Shown one piece after another: positions 1 through 7,784 of a stretch of 41,721 bases of DNA (within the stretch, counting starts at the first letter, position 1; each line of letters starts with the position of its first letter). Location of the stretch: assembly GCA_030621805.1 (NCBI GenBank), contig JAUXGY010000001.1, forward strand, positions 1 through 41,721, given 5' to 3'. Source of the stretch: Kiritimatiellales bacterium (lineage in GTDB: Bacteria; Verrucomicrobiota; Kiritimatiellia; Kiritimatiellales; Pontiellaceae). The position numbers and the translations under genes were made by a program. The notes below the pieces were generated by a model, which was given only the letters and a program-made list of their open reading frames with translations, did not search any database and had not been told where the DNA came from.

Positions 1-525
1 AAGGCCAACTTCCCGGTGCGTATTGCCTTTAAGGTGACGGCAAAGGTCGACAGCCGAACGATTCTGGACCGTATGGGCGCCGACACGCTCCTCGGAAAAG
101 GCGATCTACTGTTCCTTCCTCCCGGATCAGACAAGCTGATTCGCTCGCAGGGGGCATTCGCCAGCGACGAAGAGATCAAGCGGGTCACCAACTTCTGCAA
201 GGAGCAGGGCAAGCCCGAGTTCATTGCCGAGATCCATGAGAAGATCGAGAAGAAGGATACCGATCTGCCCGATATGGACAGCGGCGAGGATGACGAGATT
301 CTCGAACAGGCGATTGAGGTGATCCGCCAAACCAAGCGCGCCTCCACCTCGTCGCTCCAGCGGCGGTTGCGCATCGGCTACACCCGCGCCGCGCGGGTAA
401 TGGACCTGCTCGAAGAGCGCGGTATGATCGGTCCGCCCGACGGCGCCGGTCCCCGAGAAATATTGATCGACCTTGACGGGGAGATTCCCCAGAACCCAGG
501 AGTGGAAAACGATGCAACAGACTAG
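1..525 (+). CDS. ftsK: DNA translocase FtsK, C-terminal end (partial at 5' side)
   Basis: The reading frame is open from base 1, so only the last 174 residues are in the window. The first part (KANFPVRIAFKV, SRTILD, LLGKGDLLFLPPG) is the end of the FtsK/SpoIIIE RecA-like motor domain. The last third (from about residue 95, EILEQAIEVIRQ through RLRIGYTRAARVMDLLEERGMIG) is the gamma winged-helix that in FtsK recognises KOPS sequences. FtsK is a hexameric inner-membrane DNA pump that moves chromosome termini at division and activates XerCD at dif. The stop overlaps the start of the next gene, which argues for co-transcription. The identity is secure; the membrane domain and Walker motifs lie outside the window. 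Confidence 0.95.
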   Translation, partial: KANFPVRIAFKVTAKVDSRTILDRMGADTLLGKGDLLFLPPGSDKLIRSQGAFASDEEIKRVTNFCKEQGKPEFIAEIHEKIEKKDTDLPDMDSGEDDEILEQAIEVIRQTKRASTSSLQRRLRIGYTRAARVMDLLEERGMIGPPDGAGPREILIDLDGEIPQNPGVENDATD

Positions 526-1120
526 CTTGAATATTGGAACCATTGGGCAAAAGCTCGAAACGGCCCGCCAAGCCAAAGGCGTGAGCGTCTCCGAGGCGGG
601 GCGCTCCACCAAGATCCTTTCCAAGTTTATCGAGGCGATGGAGTGCGACGATTTTGGCGTCCTCTCCGCCCCGGTCTATGCCAAGAGCTTTATCCGGATG
701 TATGCCAAGTATCTGGGGATCGAGTCTCAACCGCTGGTCGACGAATATGTGGAGCAGCATGCTCCCAAAGGCAAGCAGCTGTTGGCCGATGAGGTCCGCC
801 AGAACCTTACCCAGGTCGATCAGGTTGCAGCGGAACTCCCGAAGCCGACCACAGGGGGTGAAAAACAGGTCTTCGGTGGGGTCAACCAAGCTATTTCCAA
901 CCTTTCCGGGAGCAGAGTTCCCACAAAGACCTGGGCGATTGGTGGAGCGGGCGTGCTGTTTTTGCTCATCATCCTCTTCGCCGTCAAGAGTTGTGTTTCC
1001 GACGATGAAACCGTCCCGGCGGCCGGCGGCGCAGCGTCGGTCGGCCAGCGGCAGTTGTTGAGTGAGGGCATGCCGGATGCCTATCTCGTGAAACCCGGCG
1101 AAATCAAAGTGGATCAATAG
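512..1120 (+). CDS. RodZ-like helix-turn-helix membrane protein, short form
   Basis: This 202-residue protein has an N-terminal RodZ/HTH_25-type helix-turn-helix (about residues 8-75: GQKLETARQAKGVSVSEAG, then TKILSKFIEAMECDDF and YAKSFIRMYAKYLG). A linker and a single membrane segment (WAIGGAGVLFLLIILFAV) follow, with a short outer tail. RodZ links MreB to the elongasome. The usual C-terminal beta domain (DUF4115) is absent, so the periplasmic role may be reduced. I chose ATG 512 rather than the upstream in-frame ATG at 473: an AGGAG lies at 498-502, and the HTH begins right after this start. It overlaps ftsK by 14 bases and precedes pgsA, a common rodZ-pgsA arrangement. Confidence 0.8.
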   Translation: MQQTSLNIGTIGQKLETARQAKGVSVSEAGRSTKILSKFIEAMECDDFGVLSAPVYAKSFIRMYAKYLGIESQPLVDEYVEQHAPKGKQLLADEVRQNLTQVDQVAAELPKPTTGGEKQVFGGVNQAISNLSGSRVPTKTWAIGGAGVLFLLIILFAVKSCVSDDETVPAAGGAASVGQRQLLSEGMPDAYLVKPGEIKVDQ

Positions 1121-1129
1121 CAGCATCCT

Positions 1130-1693
1130 ATGAAAAGCCTTCCGAACCACCTAACCATTAGCCGCTTTTGGATGACCGCCGTAATGATGGTCTGCATGAG
1201 CATCGACTTTCCCTATGCCCGCATCGCCGCGCTGACGATCTTTATCATCGCCAGCATAACCGATGCGCTCGACGGCTACCTCGCCCGTAATTTCTTTGGC
1301 TGCACCTCCTTCGGCAAGCTCATGGATCCGCTGGCCGACAAGGTGCTCGTCTGCGCCGCCTTCATCGGCTTCGTCGAACTTGATAGCCTGCGTGCGTGGA
1401 TGGTGGTGCTGATTATCGCCCGCGAATTTATGGTAACCGGCATGCGCCTGCTGATGATTGAAAAAGGGATTGTGATGCCCGCCGGCCCGTGGGGCAAGGT
1501 CAAGACCACCGTGCAGATGCTCGTTATTTGCCTACTCTTCTTCGGGCTGATCTGGAAGCAAAGCTGGCTCCCGGCTCCGGGGAGCTCGTTTGCTTGGTGG
1601 CTCGGGCTCTCTGCCGCGCTGGTCACCGCCTGGTCCGGCATGGTCTACTTCTGGCAACAGCGCCACATCATTTGGGAAAAGGAAGACGCGTAA
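1130..1693 (+). CDS. pgsA: CDP-diacylglycerol--glycerol-3-phosphate 3-phosphatidyltransferase
   Basis: This 187-residue polytopic membrane enzyme makes phosphatidylglycerophosphate, the committed step of phosphatidylglycerol synthesis. It contains the complete CDP-alcohol phosphatidyltransferase signature D-x2-D-G-x2-A-R-x8-G-x3-D-x3-D (DALDGYLAR, then GKLMDPLAD at about residues 45-70), with the metal-binding aspartates intact. The N-terminal PNHLTISR motif and four to five hydrophobic segments fit PgsA, and the length is normal. It starts 9 bases after the RodZ-like gene with no obvious ribosome binding site, so translation is probably coupled. Other CDP-alcohol transferases are possible, but PNxLTxxR plus gene order favours PgsA. 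Confidence 0.93.
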   Translation: MKSLPNHLTISRFWMTAVMMVCMSIDFPYARIAALTIFIIASITDALDGYLARNFFGCTSFGKLMDPLADKVLVCAAFIGFVELDSLRAWMVVLIIAREFMVTGMRLLMIEKGIVMPAGPWGKVKTTVQMLVICLLFFGLIWKQSWLPAPGSSFAWWLGLSAALVTAWSGMVYFWQQRHIIWEKEDA

Positions 1694-1695
1694 AA

Positions 1696-1756
1696 GTATG
1701 TAGTTCCGCCTTTAGGCGGCCAGTCCGCAAAGCCGCCTAAAGGCGGGACTACATAC
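1696..1756. repeat. 25-bp inverted repeat pair (BIME/REP-like), CCGCCTTTAGGCGG type
   Basis: The left arm 1696-1720 (GTATGTAGTTCCGCCTTTAG...) and the right arm 1732-1756 are reverse complements with a single mismatch in 25 bases, separated by an 11-base spacer. Each arm contains its own near-palindrome CCGCCTTTAGGCGG. The element sits three bases after the pgsA stop and 18 bases before the next start. The structure resembles paired REP elements and could act as a transcript-stabilising hairpin or weak terminator. There is no U-tract. Confidence 0.85.
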
Positions 1757-1774
1757 CGCTTCAAGGGATTTATT

Positions 1775-2305
1775 ATGGGACGCGAGAATGTTGATAACTG
1801 GCATGTAAAAAAGTGCGCCAAGGCGTGCGATGGCTGCGAAGAGGAGTTCCAAGACAAGCAGGTGCTCTACTCCCACCTCCGTTTCGACGAAGGTGAATAT
1901 ACACGGAAAGACTTCTGTAAAAAATGCCGAGAGGGGGACGGTTCTGCGCTGAGTACGTGGCAGACGCTCTTCATCGTCCCGCCGCCCCCGGCGGAAGAGG
2001 TCGTGAAAAAGGAAAACGCTGAATCGCTCCTACGTAAGCTACTGGCCAAGGAAAATGACGAAGACCTCAACGCCATATTCATCCTGACCGTCATGCTTGA
2101 ACGCAAAAAAATCCTCGTCGAGCGCGATACCCAAAAGATGGAAGACGGTCGCAAGCTGCGTATCTACGAGCACAAGAAAACCGGCGAAAGCTTTATGGTC
2201 ATCGATCCCGAACTCAAGCTCAACGAACTCGAACACGTCCAAGACGAAGTCGTCGTTCTCCTCGGCGGTCAGCCCCGCAACGCCCCACAAGAACCCGCCG
2301 ATTAA
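1775..2305 (+). CDS. Hypothetical protein with two CxxC-type pairs
   Basis: A 176-residue soluble protein that I do not recognise. The N-terminal third holds paired cysteines (C14, C18 and C21 in CAKACDGC; FCKKC near residue 48) that look like a treble-clef or zinc-ribbon metal site. The remainder is rich in charged helices (ENAESLLRKLLAKENDEDLNAIFILTVMLERKKILVE) and ends in a Pro/Asn-rich tail. There is no signal peptide or membrane segment. An AAGGGA precedes the ATG. It follows the inverted repeat after pgsA and may be the last gene of the ftsK-rodZ-pgsA unit. A regulatory or nucleic-acid-binding role is possible but unproven. Confidence 0.7.
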   Translation: MGRENVDNWHVKKCAKACDGCEEEFQDKQVLYSHLRFDEGEYTRKDFCKKCREGDGSALSTWQTLFIVPPPPAEEVVKKENAESLLRKLLAKENDEDLNAIFILTVMLERKKILVERDTQKMEDGRKLRIYEHKKTGESFMVIDPELKLNELEHVQDEVVVLLGGQPRNAPQEPAD

Positions 2306-2341
2306 AGAGAAGGTGCCAGCGAGGCTTCGTAGCAGAATTTT

Positions 2342-2417
2342 ACAAAATAATTATGGACAAAATAATTCGGTGCGGACGGGGTTAAAAAAAATCATTTTGT
2401 CCCTAATCATTTTGTCG
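2342..2417. repeat. Inverted repeat, double-unit ACAAAATNATT family (copy A)
   Basis: The left arm 2342-2367 reads ACAAAATAATTATGGACAAAATAATT when split in two units. The right arm 2390-2417 carries AATCATTTTGTC twice. The arms are reverse complements with about four mismatches, so each arm is a direct duplication of a 12-base unit. The loop is about 22 bases. It lies between the CxxC hypothetical and the SDR gene. It is a sequence variant of the GGCAGAATNATT repeats at 8295, 21406 and 22074. Confidence 0.8.
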
Positions 2418-2467
2418 AACATCTTCCTGCAGAGCTGATTTAGAAACAAATACCCTGGAGAATAACA

Positions 2468-3151
2468 ATGGAACGGACCGTTTTGATTACCGGCGCAACG
2501 CGCGGCATCGGGCGCGAGCTCGCGAAGCAATTGACGGAGCTTGGATTCCGCGTGTTTGCAACCGGGCGCGATGTGGAACTTTTGGAATCGCTGAAGGCGG
2601 AGGCGGGGTGCCTCGGGGCGGTGGCCGACCTGTCCGATCCGGAGCAGGTGGTTGGGCTCTACGCACAAGCCAAGAAGGTGCTGGGAACGGTTGATGTTTT
2701 AGTTAACAACGCCGGGTTGAACCACATCAAGGCACCCGTGGTGGAGATTGGTCTGGACGACTGGGAACTGCAATATGCCGTGAATCTGCGCGCACCCTTC
2801 CTGCTTTCTCGCGAAGCCTTGCGCGATATGGCTGAGCGCAAGCGCGGACATATCCTTAACGTCATCAGCACCATCGCTAAAACGTCGTCCCCCAACTATT
2901 CCATTTATACCACCATGAAATATGGGCTGATGGGCTTTACCCAATGCCTCATCAAAGAGGCGCGGGAAACCAACGTGAAAGTCACCGCGGTCTATCCCGG
3001 CGGCACCGACACCGACTTCCGCCCCGAGGTGCGCCCTGAATATCTCCGCGCCGAGTCCGCTGCGAAAATGATCGTCCACTGCATCACCGCACCCGACGAC
3101 GTAGTCGTCCACGACCTTACCTACCGGCCGCTGGTGGAAAGCAATTTCTAG
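2468..3151 (+). CDS. SDR-family NAD(P)-dependent oxidoreductase
   Basis: A 227-residue classical short-chain dehydrogenase/reductase. The Rossmann cofactor loop TGATRGIG is at residues 8-15, NNAG at 80-83, the catalytic Ser near 134 (NVISTIAK) and YxxxK at 147-151 (YTTMK). After the nucleotide loop, TGRD suggests a preference for NADP(H). The short C-terminus resembles the YdfG/3-ketoacyl reductase-like group. The substrate cannot be read from sequence. A GGAG at 2457-2460 supports the start. It stands alone between a repeat-bearing intergenic region and a long non-coding gap. Confidence 0.88.
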   Translation: MERTVLITGATRGIGRELAKQLTELGFRVFATGRDVELLESLKAEAGCLGAVADLSDPEQVVGLYAQAKKVLGTVDVLVNNAGLNHIKAPVVEIGLDDWELQYAVNLRAPFLLSREALRDMAERKRGHILNVISTIAKTSSPNYSIYTTMKYGLMGFTQCLIKEARETNVKVTAVYPGGTDTDFRPEVRPEYLRAESAAKMIVHCITAPDDVVVHDLTYRPLVESNF

Positions 3152-3294
3152 GGAAAGGCTCTGGGTTTTAGGTAAGGTCGCTAAAGTTCTGTGGCAAAGC
3201 CCATGTCTACTACTCGAAACTCGACTGGCATCATGACGACTATTGGTGTGCCGAAAACCCAAGGCGAAATTGAGAAGGAAGACGAAGGGCAGCT

Positions 3295-3327
3295 GTAGGT
3301 GGGATCGTCGATCCCGCCCGCGTACGC
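3295..3327. repeat. GGGATCNNCGATCCC palindrome repeat, copy 1
   Basis: GTAGGTGGGATCGTCGATCC continues into CCGCCC. The core GGGATC-GTC-GATCCC at 3301-3315 is a perfect 6-bp stem with a 3-base loop. The flanks GTAGG and CCC match the copy at 30219 in the same orientation, so this is a dispersed repeat rather than a chance palindrome. Confidence 0.75.
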
Positions 3328-3357
3328 AAAGCAAATAGGGTCTTAGCCGGACGCCCC

Positions 3358-3372
3358 GGGATCACCGATCCC
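3358..3372. repeat. GGGATCNNCGATCCC palindrome repeat, copy 2 (core only)
   Basis: GGGATCACCGATCCC is a perfect 6-bp stem with loop ACC, 42 bases after copy 1. The outer GTAGG flank is not conserved here, so it may be a degenerate or partial copy. Confidence 0.65.
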
Positions 3373-3668
3373 GGCTGCAACATTCCGCCGTTCGGGATTG
3401 TCTGATGTGGTTTAGGTCCATGTCTTGAAGCAATGCCGACAATACTTCACATGTAGTTGCTCCATCAGATGCCCCGAAATCCCTGCCACCAAGATTGTTT
3501 TTTACACCGTGTTTTTCATGGGGTTGGGTTATGGGGAAGGGGGCGGAAGATACGGGCGATTCCAAATCATCGGCACAAACAAGCCGCCGTCTGGTGCAAG
3601 GTCTTGGAATACGGACTACGGGGCATTGCCCCCTTGGCTTCCGCCGCGGGTGCTGACATTATAATGCG

Positions 3669-4391
3669 CTATCTTCCACTGGCTAGGCGCAGGGCATTGC
3701 GGAAGGGGAGACCGGCGGCACGGACTTTCCGTTGGGTCGTTTCGATATCGTATTCCAGCCGCCGCAGGGTGACGGTCTGCGCTTCTAAGTCATAGATCGC
3801 ATAAGCTGTTTTTGGGTTGCGGTCGCGCGGCTGGCCCACGCTTCCGACGTTGATCAGGTATTGCTGCCCCGGGCAGATATGCAGGGTTTCGTAGAATCCC
3901 TTCTCGGTGGTCTTTCCTTTGATGAATGCCAGCGGAACATGGGTGTGGCCAAAGAAGCAGACGGGGTTGAATTGGTTTCGAAAGTTGGCGTCGGCTGCCC
4001 GCCGCTTGAAGATGTAGCTCCAGCGGTGCGGGTTGCTTAGCGAGCTGTGGACGAGGGTAAAGCTTTCCACGTCGAGAATCAGCGGAAGGTGACGGAGATA
4101 TTTTCGGTCGAACGCAGAGAGTTGCTTGCGTGTCCAGCGGATGCTCTTCTGCGCGATCGGCGTGAACAGCTCCATGGATTCGTTGCTGGCGGCAAAATAG
4201 TCGTGGTTGCCCTGGACAGTGGCACACTTGAGGTTGCGGACGATCTGGAGGCAGGCTTTCGGATCTGCATTATAGCCCACCACATCGCCGGTACTGGCAT
4301 AATGCGTTACGCCCTGTTTCTTCGCATCTTCCAGCACTGCATTGAGTGCCTCCAGATTGGCGTGGATATCTCCTAGAATAGCATACTTCAT
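3669..4391 (-). CDS. Metallophosphoesterase (calcineurin-like, YfcE/ApaH-type)
   Basis: A 240-residue cytosolic dimetal phosphoesterase. The motifs are complete: GDIHAN (7-12), GDVVGYNADP (35-44), GNHD (61-64), a His near 115 (LVHSSL) and GHTH (148-151), which together ligate two metals. GDVVGYNADP is typical of the subgroup that includes diadenosine-tetraphosphatase-like and phosphodiesterase proteins, so the substrate is uncertain. Its ATG overlaps the stop of the upstream acylphosphatase gene by one base (TAATG), indicating translational coupling of two small phosphate-ester hydrolases. Confidence 0.9.
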   Translation of the reverse strand: MKYAILGDIHANLEALNAVLEDAKKQGVTHYASTGDVVGYNADPKACLQIVRNLKCATVQGNHDYFAASNESMELFTPIAQKSIRWTRKQLSAFDRKYLRHLPLILDVESFTLVHSSLSNPHRWSYIFKRRAADANFRNQFNPVCFFGHTHVPLAFIKGKTTEKGFYETLHICPGQQYLINVGSVGQPRDRNPKTAYAIYDLEAQTVTLRRLEYDIETTQRKVRAAGLPFRNALRLASGR

Positions 4392-4654
4392 TAAAACGAA
4401 ATCCCAAATTGTTCATACTGGCTCGTTGCGGGCATCCAGTATATCTGTTCCTTGGTCACATACCGACCGATCCGCGCACCCTTGATGCCATGGAGAAAGT
4501 CGACAAGTTCTTGTTCCGCGCCCTCGGCCACCACCTCTACGCATCCATCCGGAAGGTTTCGGACATGGCCCGCCACAGCAAACACTTCCGCAACGCGGCA
4601 GACCGCATAACGAAAGCCAACGCTCTGAACCCGGCCGGAAAAGATAATCTTCAT
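4391..4654 (-). CDS. acyP: Acylphosphatase
   Basis: Starting at the ATG at 4654 gives 87 residues, close to the roughly 90 typical of acylphosphatases, which hydrolyse acyl phosphates such as carbamoyl or acetyl phosphate. The phosphate-binding loop GRVQSVGFR (GRVQGVGFR in most members) with its catalytic Arg, and the catalytic Asn in GHVRNLPDG, are present. The frame stays open upstream to 4726 with alternative ATGs at 4726 and 4681, but that extension (MLELCGEIIF...) has no family similarity. No start has a strong ribosome binding site. It is coupled to the metallophosphoesterase by a one-base stop/start overlap. Confidence 0.9.
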   Translation of the reverse strand: MKIIFSGRVQSVGFRYAVCRVAEVFAVAGHVRNLPDGCVEVVAEGAEQELVDFLHGIKGARIGRYVTKEQIYWMPATSQYEQFGISF

Positions 4655-4788
4655 CTGTTTCTTGGCACCACCGGAATCCATGCACATGTTATATCGAAAA
4701 ATGATTTCTCCGCAAAGTTCCAACATAGTAAATCCACTATAGCTGAATTATCTGGATTTGAATTCGATGCAAGGGCAATGTCTATTTC

Positions 4789-5382
4789 ATGAAAACAAGT
4801 TTCGAAGAGCGGTATCAAACCGGAAACACACCATGGGATCATGGCATGCCGGATGGCCATCTGATTACGTGGGTCAAGCGGCGGCCAATTGAACCCTGCA
4901 AGGTGCTGGATATCGGTTGCGGAACCGGCGAGAATTCCATTTGGCTGGCTCAGCAGGGATTCCACACAACCGGTTGCGATCTTTCAAAAACGGCGATCGA
5001 GCAGGCGGAGGGCAAGGCGGCCTTGGTCAAGGTGGATTGCGCCTTCCATATGGCCGACTTTCTGGAAGACCACCTTCCCGGGCTGCCTTTTGGCTTTGCA
5101 TTCGATCGTGGGTGTTTGCATTGCATCGATGGCGAAGCCGATCGCCGTCGGTTTGCGCAAAACGTGGCCGACTGTTTGACCCAAGCGGGGTTGTGGCTAT
5201 CGCTGATTGGCAATGCCGATGAATCCGAACGGGAGGTGGGTCCCCCGCAACTCACCGCCGCCGAGGTGGTCGCGGCCGTCGAACCATGCTTCGAAATCCT
5301 GTCGCTCGAATCCGGGTATTTTGGATCCGACCAAGACAACCCTCCCCGCGCATGGATTTGCCTTATGCGCAAGCGCGGATAA
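4789..5382 (+). CDS. Class I SAM-dependent methyltransferase (TPMT/TehB-like)
   Basis: A 197-residue Rossmann-fold methyltransferase with the SAM-binding motif VLDIGCGTG at 39-47 and an acidic residue after strand 2 (TTGCDLS, D64). The N-terminal YQTGNTPWDHGMPD pattern is characteristic of the thiopurine S-methyltransferase/TehB-like group, which methylates thiols, selenium or tellurium species among others. The actual substrate is unknown. The gene is transcribed divergently from acyP. The 62-base spacer has a small dyad (ATAGT-6-ACTAT, 4725-4740) but no convincing promoter. Confidence 0.85.
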   Translation: MKTSFEERYQTGNTPWDHGMPDGHLITWVKRRPIEPCKVLDIGCGTGENSIWLAQQGFHTTGCDLSKTAIEQAEGKAALVKVDCAFHMADFLEDHLPGLPFGFAFDRGCLHCIDGEADRRRFAQNVADCLTQAGLWLSLIGNADESEREVGPPQLTAAEVVAAVEPCFEILSLESGYFGSDQDNPPRAWICLMRKRG

Positions 5383-5447
5383 AACAACTCTGAGATCTAA
5401 TGCCTTTCCTCCAGATTCGATGCGCGAACTTTGGTTCGTACACACCC

Positions 5448-5475
5448 TTGGAAAATGACCATCCTCTGCTACAAT
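5448..5475 (+). promoter_or_regulatory. Candidate sigma-70 promoter for icd
   Basis: A -35 box TTGGAA (5448-5453) and a -10 box TACAAT (5470-5475) are separated by 16 bases and lie 40 bases upstream of the icd start. An AGGAAG ribosome binding site follows at about 5503-5508. Confidence 0.5.
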
Positions 5476-5515
5476 CCAGTGTTTTCAGACAACCTCTAAA
5501 CGGACAGGAAGCCTT

Positions 5516-7741
5516 ATGAGCGATACAGCCAAAATCATCTACACGATCACCGACGAAGCCCCGGCCCTTGCCACGCACTCCTTGCTTCCAATCATTAAAG
5601 CCTACACCGGTGCGGCGGGCGTGGCGGTGGAGACGCGCGATATCTCTCTGGCCGGTCGCATTCTTGCAAGCTTTTCCGATTACTTGACCGAAGAGCAACG
5701 TATCTCTGATGCACTGGCCGAACTGGGTGAACTTGCATTGGCTCCCGAGGCCAACATTATCAAGTTGCCGAACATCAGCGCCTCCGTTCCGCAGATGAAT
5801 GCCGCGATCAAGGAGCTCCAGTCCAAGGGTTTTGCACTTCCCGACTATCCAGAAACCGCCACCACCGAAGCCGAGCAATCCGCCAAGGCTCGCTACGATA
5901 AGATCAAGGGAAGTGCGGTCAATCCCGTGCTCCGCGAGGGCAACTCCGACCGCCGCGCCGCCGTCGCGGTGAAGAAATATGCCCAGGCCCATCCGCACCC
6001 CATGGGGGCTTGGAGTGCCGACTCCACGTCGCGTGTATCCAGCATGTCCGGTGGCGACTTCTTCGGCAACGAAAAGTCCGCAACGATCCCCGAAGCCACG
6101 GTTGCGAAGATTGAACTCGTTGCCGCCGACGGCACCGTCACGGTTCTTAAGGAAGGCCTTGTGCTTCAGCCCGGCGAAATACTCGACGGCACCTTCATGG
6201 ACGCTGCGGCCCTCAATACATTCCTTGCGGAGCAGATTGCGGCCTCCAAGGCCAGCGGCATCCTCTTCTCGCTCCACCTGAAGGCGACGATGATGAAGGT
6301 CTCGGACCCGATCATTTTTGGACATGCTGTGACGGTCTTCTTCAAGGGCGTCTTCGAAAAACATGCCGACACCATCGCATCCCTTGGCGTCGACGTGAAA
6401 AACGGTTTCGGCGATCTCATTGCCAAGATCAAAACCCTGCCTGCCGAGAAACAGGCCGAGATCGAAGTCGATATTGCGGCGGTCTATGAATCCGCCCCCG
6501 ACATGGCCATGGTGAATTCCGACAAGGGCATCACCAACCTGCACGTGCCGAGCGATATCATCATTGACGCCTCCATGCCTGCTGCGATCCGCACGTCGGG
6601 TCAAATGTGGAATAAGATCGGCCAGCTTCAGGATACCAACTTTGTGATTCCCGATCGTTGCTACGCTGGGGTCTATCAAGAGACCGTTGATTTCTGCAAA
6701 ATCAACGGCGCGTTCGATCCCCGAACGATGGGCACCGTGCCCAATGTTGGGCTCATGGCGCAGAAGGCCGAGGAATACGGATCGCACGATAAAACCTTCG
6801 AAATTCCCGCCGCCGGCACGGTCCGAGTGGTGGATGCTGATGGAGGGGTGATCCTCGAACACACCGTTGGAAAGGGCGATATTTGGCGCGCCTGCCAAGC
6901 TAAGGATGCTCCGATCCGTGACTGGGTAAAACTCGCCGTAACCCGCGCCCGTGCAACGGGCATACCCGCCATCTTCTGGCTCGATGCCGACCGCGCGCAC
7001 GACGCCCAACTCATTGAAAAGGTAAAAGTCTATCTCAAGGATCACGACACTGAAGGCCTCGATATTAAGATCATGGAGCCCGCTGCCGCGACCCGCTTCA
7101 CGCTCGAACGCGCCAAGGCCGGGGAGGACACGATCTCCGTCACCGGCAATGTTCTGCGCGACTACCTGACCGATCTCTTTCCGATCCTTGAGCTAGGCAC
7201 GAGCGCCAAGATGCTCTCCATCGTTCCGCTGATGAACGGCGGAGGGCTTTTCGAAACCGGTGCCGGCGGTTCTGCTCCGAAGCATGTTCAGCAATTCGAA
7301 AAAGAAAACCATCTGCGCTGGGATTCCCTCGGGGAATTCCTTGCCCTCGGCGTATCGCTCGAGCACCTCGCGGCGGTGTTCGGCAACCCCAAGGCCCAGA
7401 TTCTTGCCGACACGCTCGACGTTGCCACCACCCAATTTCTTGAAGAGAACAAATCACCGTCGCGCAAGGTCAACGAGCTCGATAACCGGGGTAGCCACTT
7501 CTATCTCGCGCTCTACTGGGCGCAGGCCCTCGCCGTTCAGGATGCCGACGCTGAACTAAAGGCACGCTTCGCGCCTCTCGCCGAAACCCTGACGTCCAGC
7601 GAAGCTAAGATTGTTGACGAACTGGTCAGTGTCCAAGGCACCGCCATGAACCTCGGCGGCTACTACCGTCCCGACGAAGAACTCGCCACCCAGGCCATGC
7701 GCCCCAGCCCTACCTTCAATGCCGCCCTTTCCACGTTGTAA
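5516..7741 (+). CDS. icd: NADP-dependent isocitrate dehydrogenase, monomeric type
   Basis: This 741-residue protein converts isocitrate to 2-oxoglutarate and CO2 with NADP+. It belongs to the monomeric (about 740 aa) IDH family, not the common dimeric one. Diagnostic stretches include HPMGAWSADSTSRV, SDPIIFGHAVTVFFK, HVPSDIIIDASMPAAIRTSG and IPDRCYAGVYQE, plus GTVPNVGLMAQKAEEYGSHD. The length is complete and no active-site stretch looks broken. It has its own promoter and ribosome binding site, so it is probably monocistronic. As the NADPH- and 2-oxoglutarate-producing step it is a central-metabolism gene. A 560-codon antisense open frame across it is a codon-bias shadow. Confidence 0.97.
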   Translation: MSDTAKIIYTITDEAPALATHSLLPIIKAYTGAAGVAVETRDISLAGRILASFSDYLTEEQRISDALAELGELALAPEANIIKLPNISASVPQMNAAIKELQSKGFALPDYPETATTEAEQSAKARYDKIKGSAVNPVLREGNSDRRAAVAVKKYAQAHPHPMGAWSADSTSRVSSMSGGDFFGNEKSATIPEATVAKIELVAADGTVTVLKEGLVLQPGEILDGTFMDAAALNTFLAEQIAASKASGILFSLHLKATMMKVSDPIIFGHAVTVFFKGVFEKHADTIASLGVDVKNGFGDLIAKIKTLPAEKQAEIEVDIAAVYESAPDMAMVNSDKGITNLHVPSDIIIDASMPAAIRTSGQMWNKIGQLQDTNFVIPDRCYAGVYQETVDFCKINGAFDPRTMGTVPNVGLMAQKAEEYGSHDKTFEIPAAGTVRVVDADGGVILEHTVGKGDIWRACQAKDAPIRDWVKLAVTRARATGIPAIFWLDADRAHDAQLIEKVKVYLKDHDTEGLDIKIMEPAAATRFTLERAKAGEDTISVTGNVLRDYLTDLFPILELGTSAKMLSIVPLMNGGGLFETGAGGSAPKHVQQFEKENHLRWDSLGEFLALGVSLEHLAAVFGNPKAQILADTLDVATTQFLEENKSPSRKVNELDNRGSHFYLALYWAQALAVQDADAELKARFAPLAETLTSSEAKIVDELVSVQGTAMNLGGYYRPDEELATQAMRPSPTFNAALSTL

Positions 7742-7784
7742 ACGAGCAGGATTAACACCGTGGAAACCCGCAATGAAAAGGGCT

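Larger units (their letters stand above)
3152..3668. other. Gene-free stretch with palindromes and possible decayed coding sequence
   Basis: This 517-base gap between convergent genes has no open frame with a ribosome binding site or family match. It holds two GGGATC-type palindromes (3301-3315 and 3358-3372). A 33-codon stretch from about 3167 to 3268 has protein-like composition (KAHVYYSKLDWHHDDYW) but lacks a start and ends quickly. On the minus strand around 3415-3500 another short frame ends in a Cys-containing tail (KYCRHCFKTW). Both could be remnants of decayed genes or mobile elements; neither is supported well enough to call. Confidence 0.6.

Noticed and set aside
3425..3664. 79-codon plus-strand frame in the gap before the phosphoesterase
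   Set aside because: No start signal or family; Gly/Pro-rich tail typical of chance frames.
5363..7045. 560-codon open frame antisense to icd
   Set aside because: It mirrors the third-position bias of a high-confidence 741-aa enzyme, has low-complexity Gly/His/Arg composition, no family motif and no ribosome binding site.
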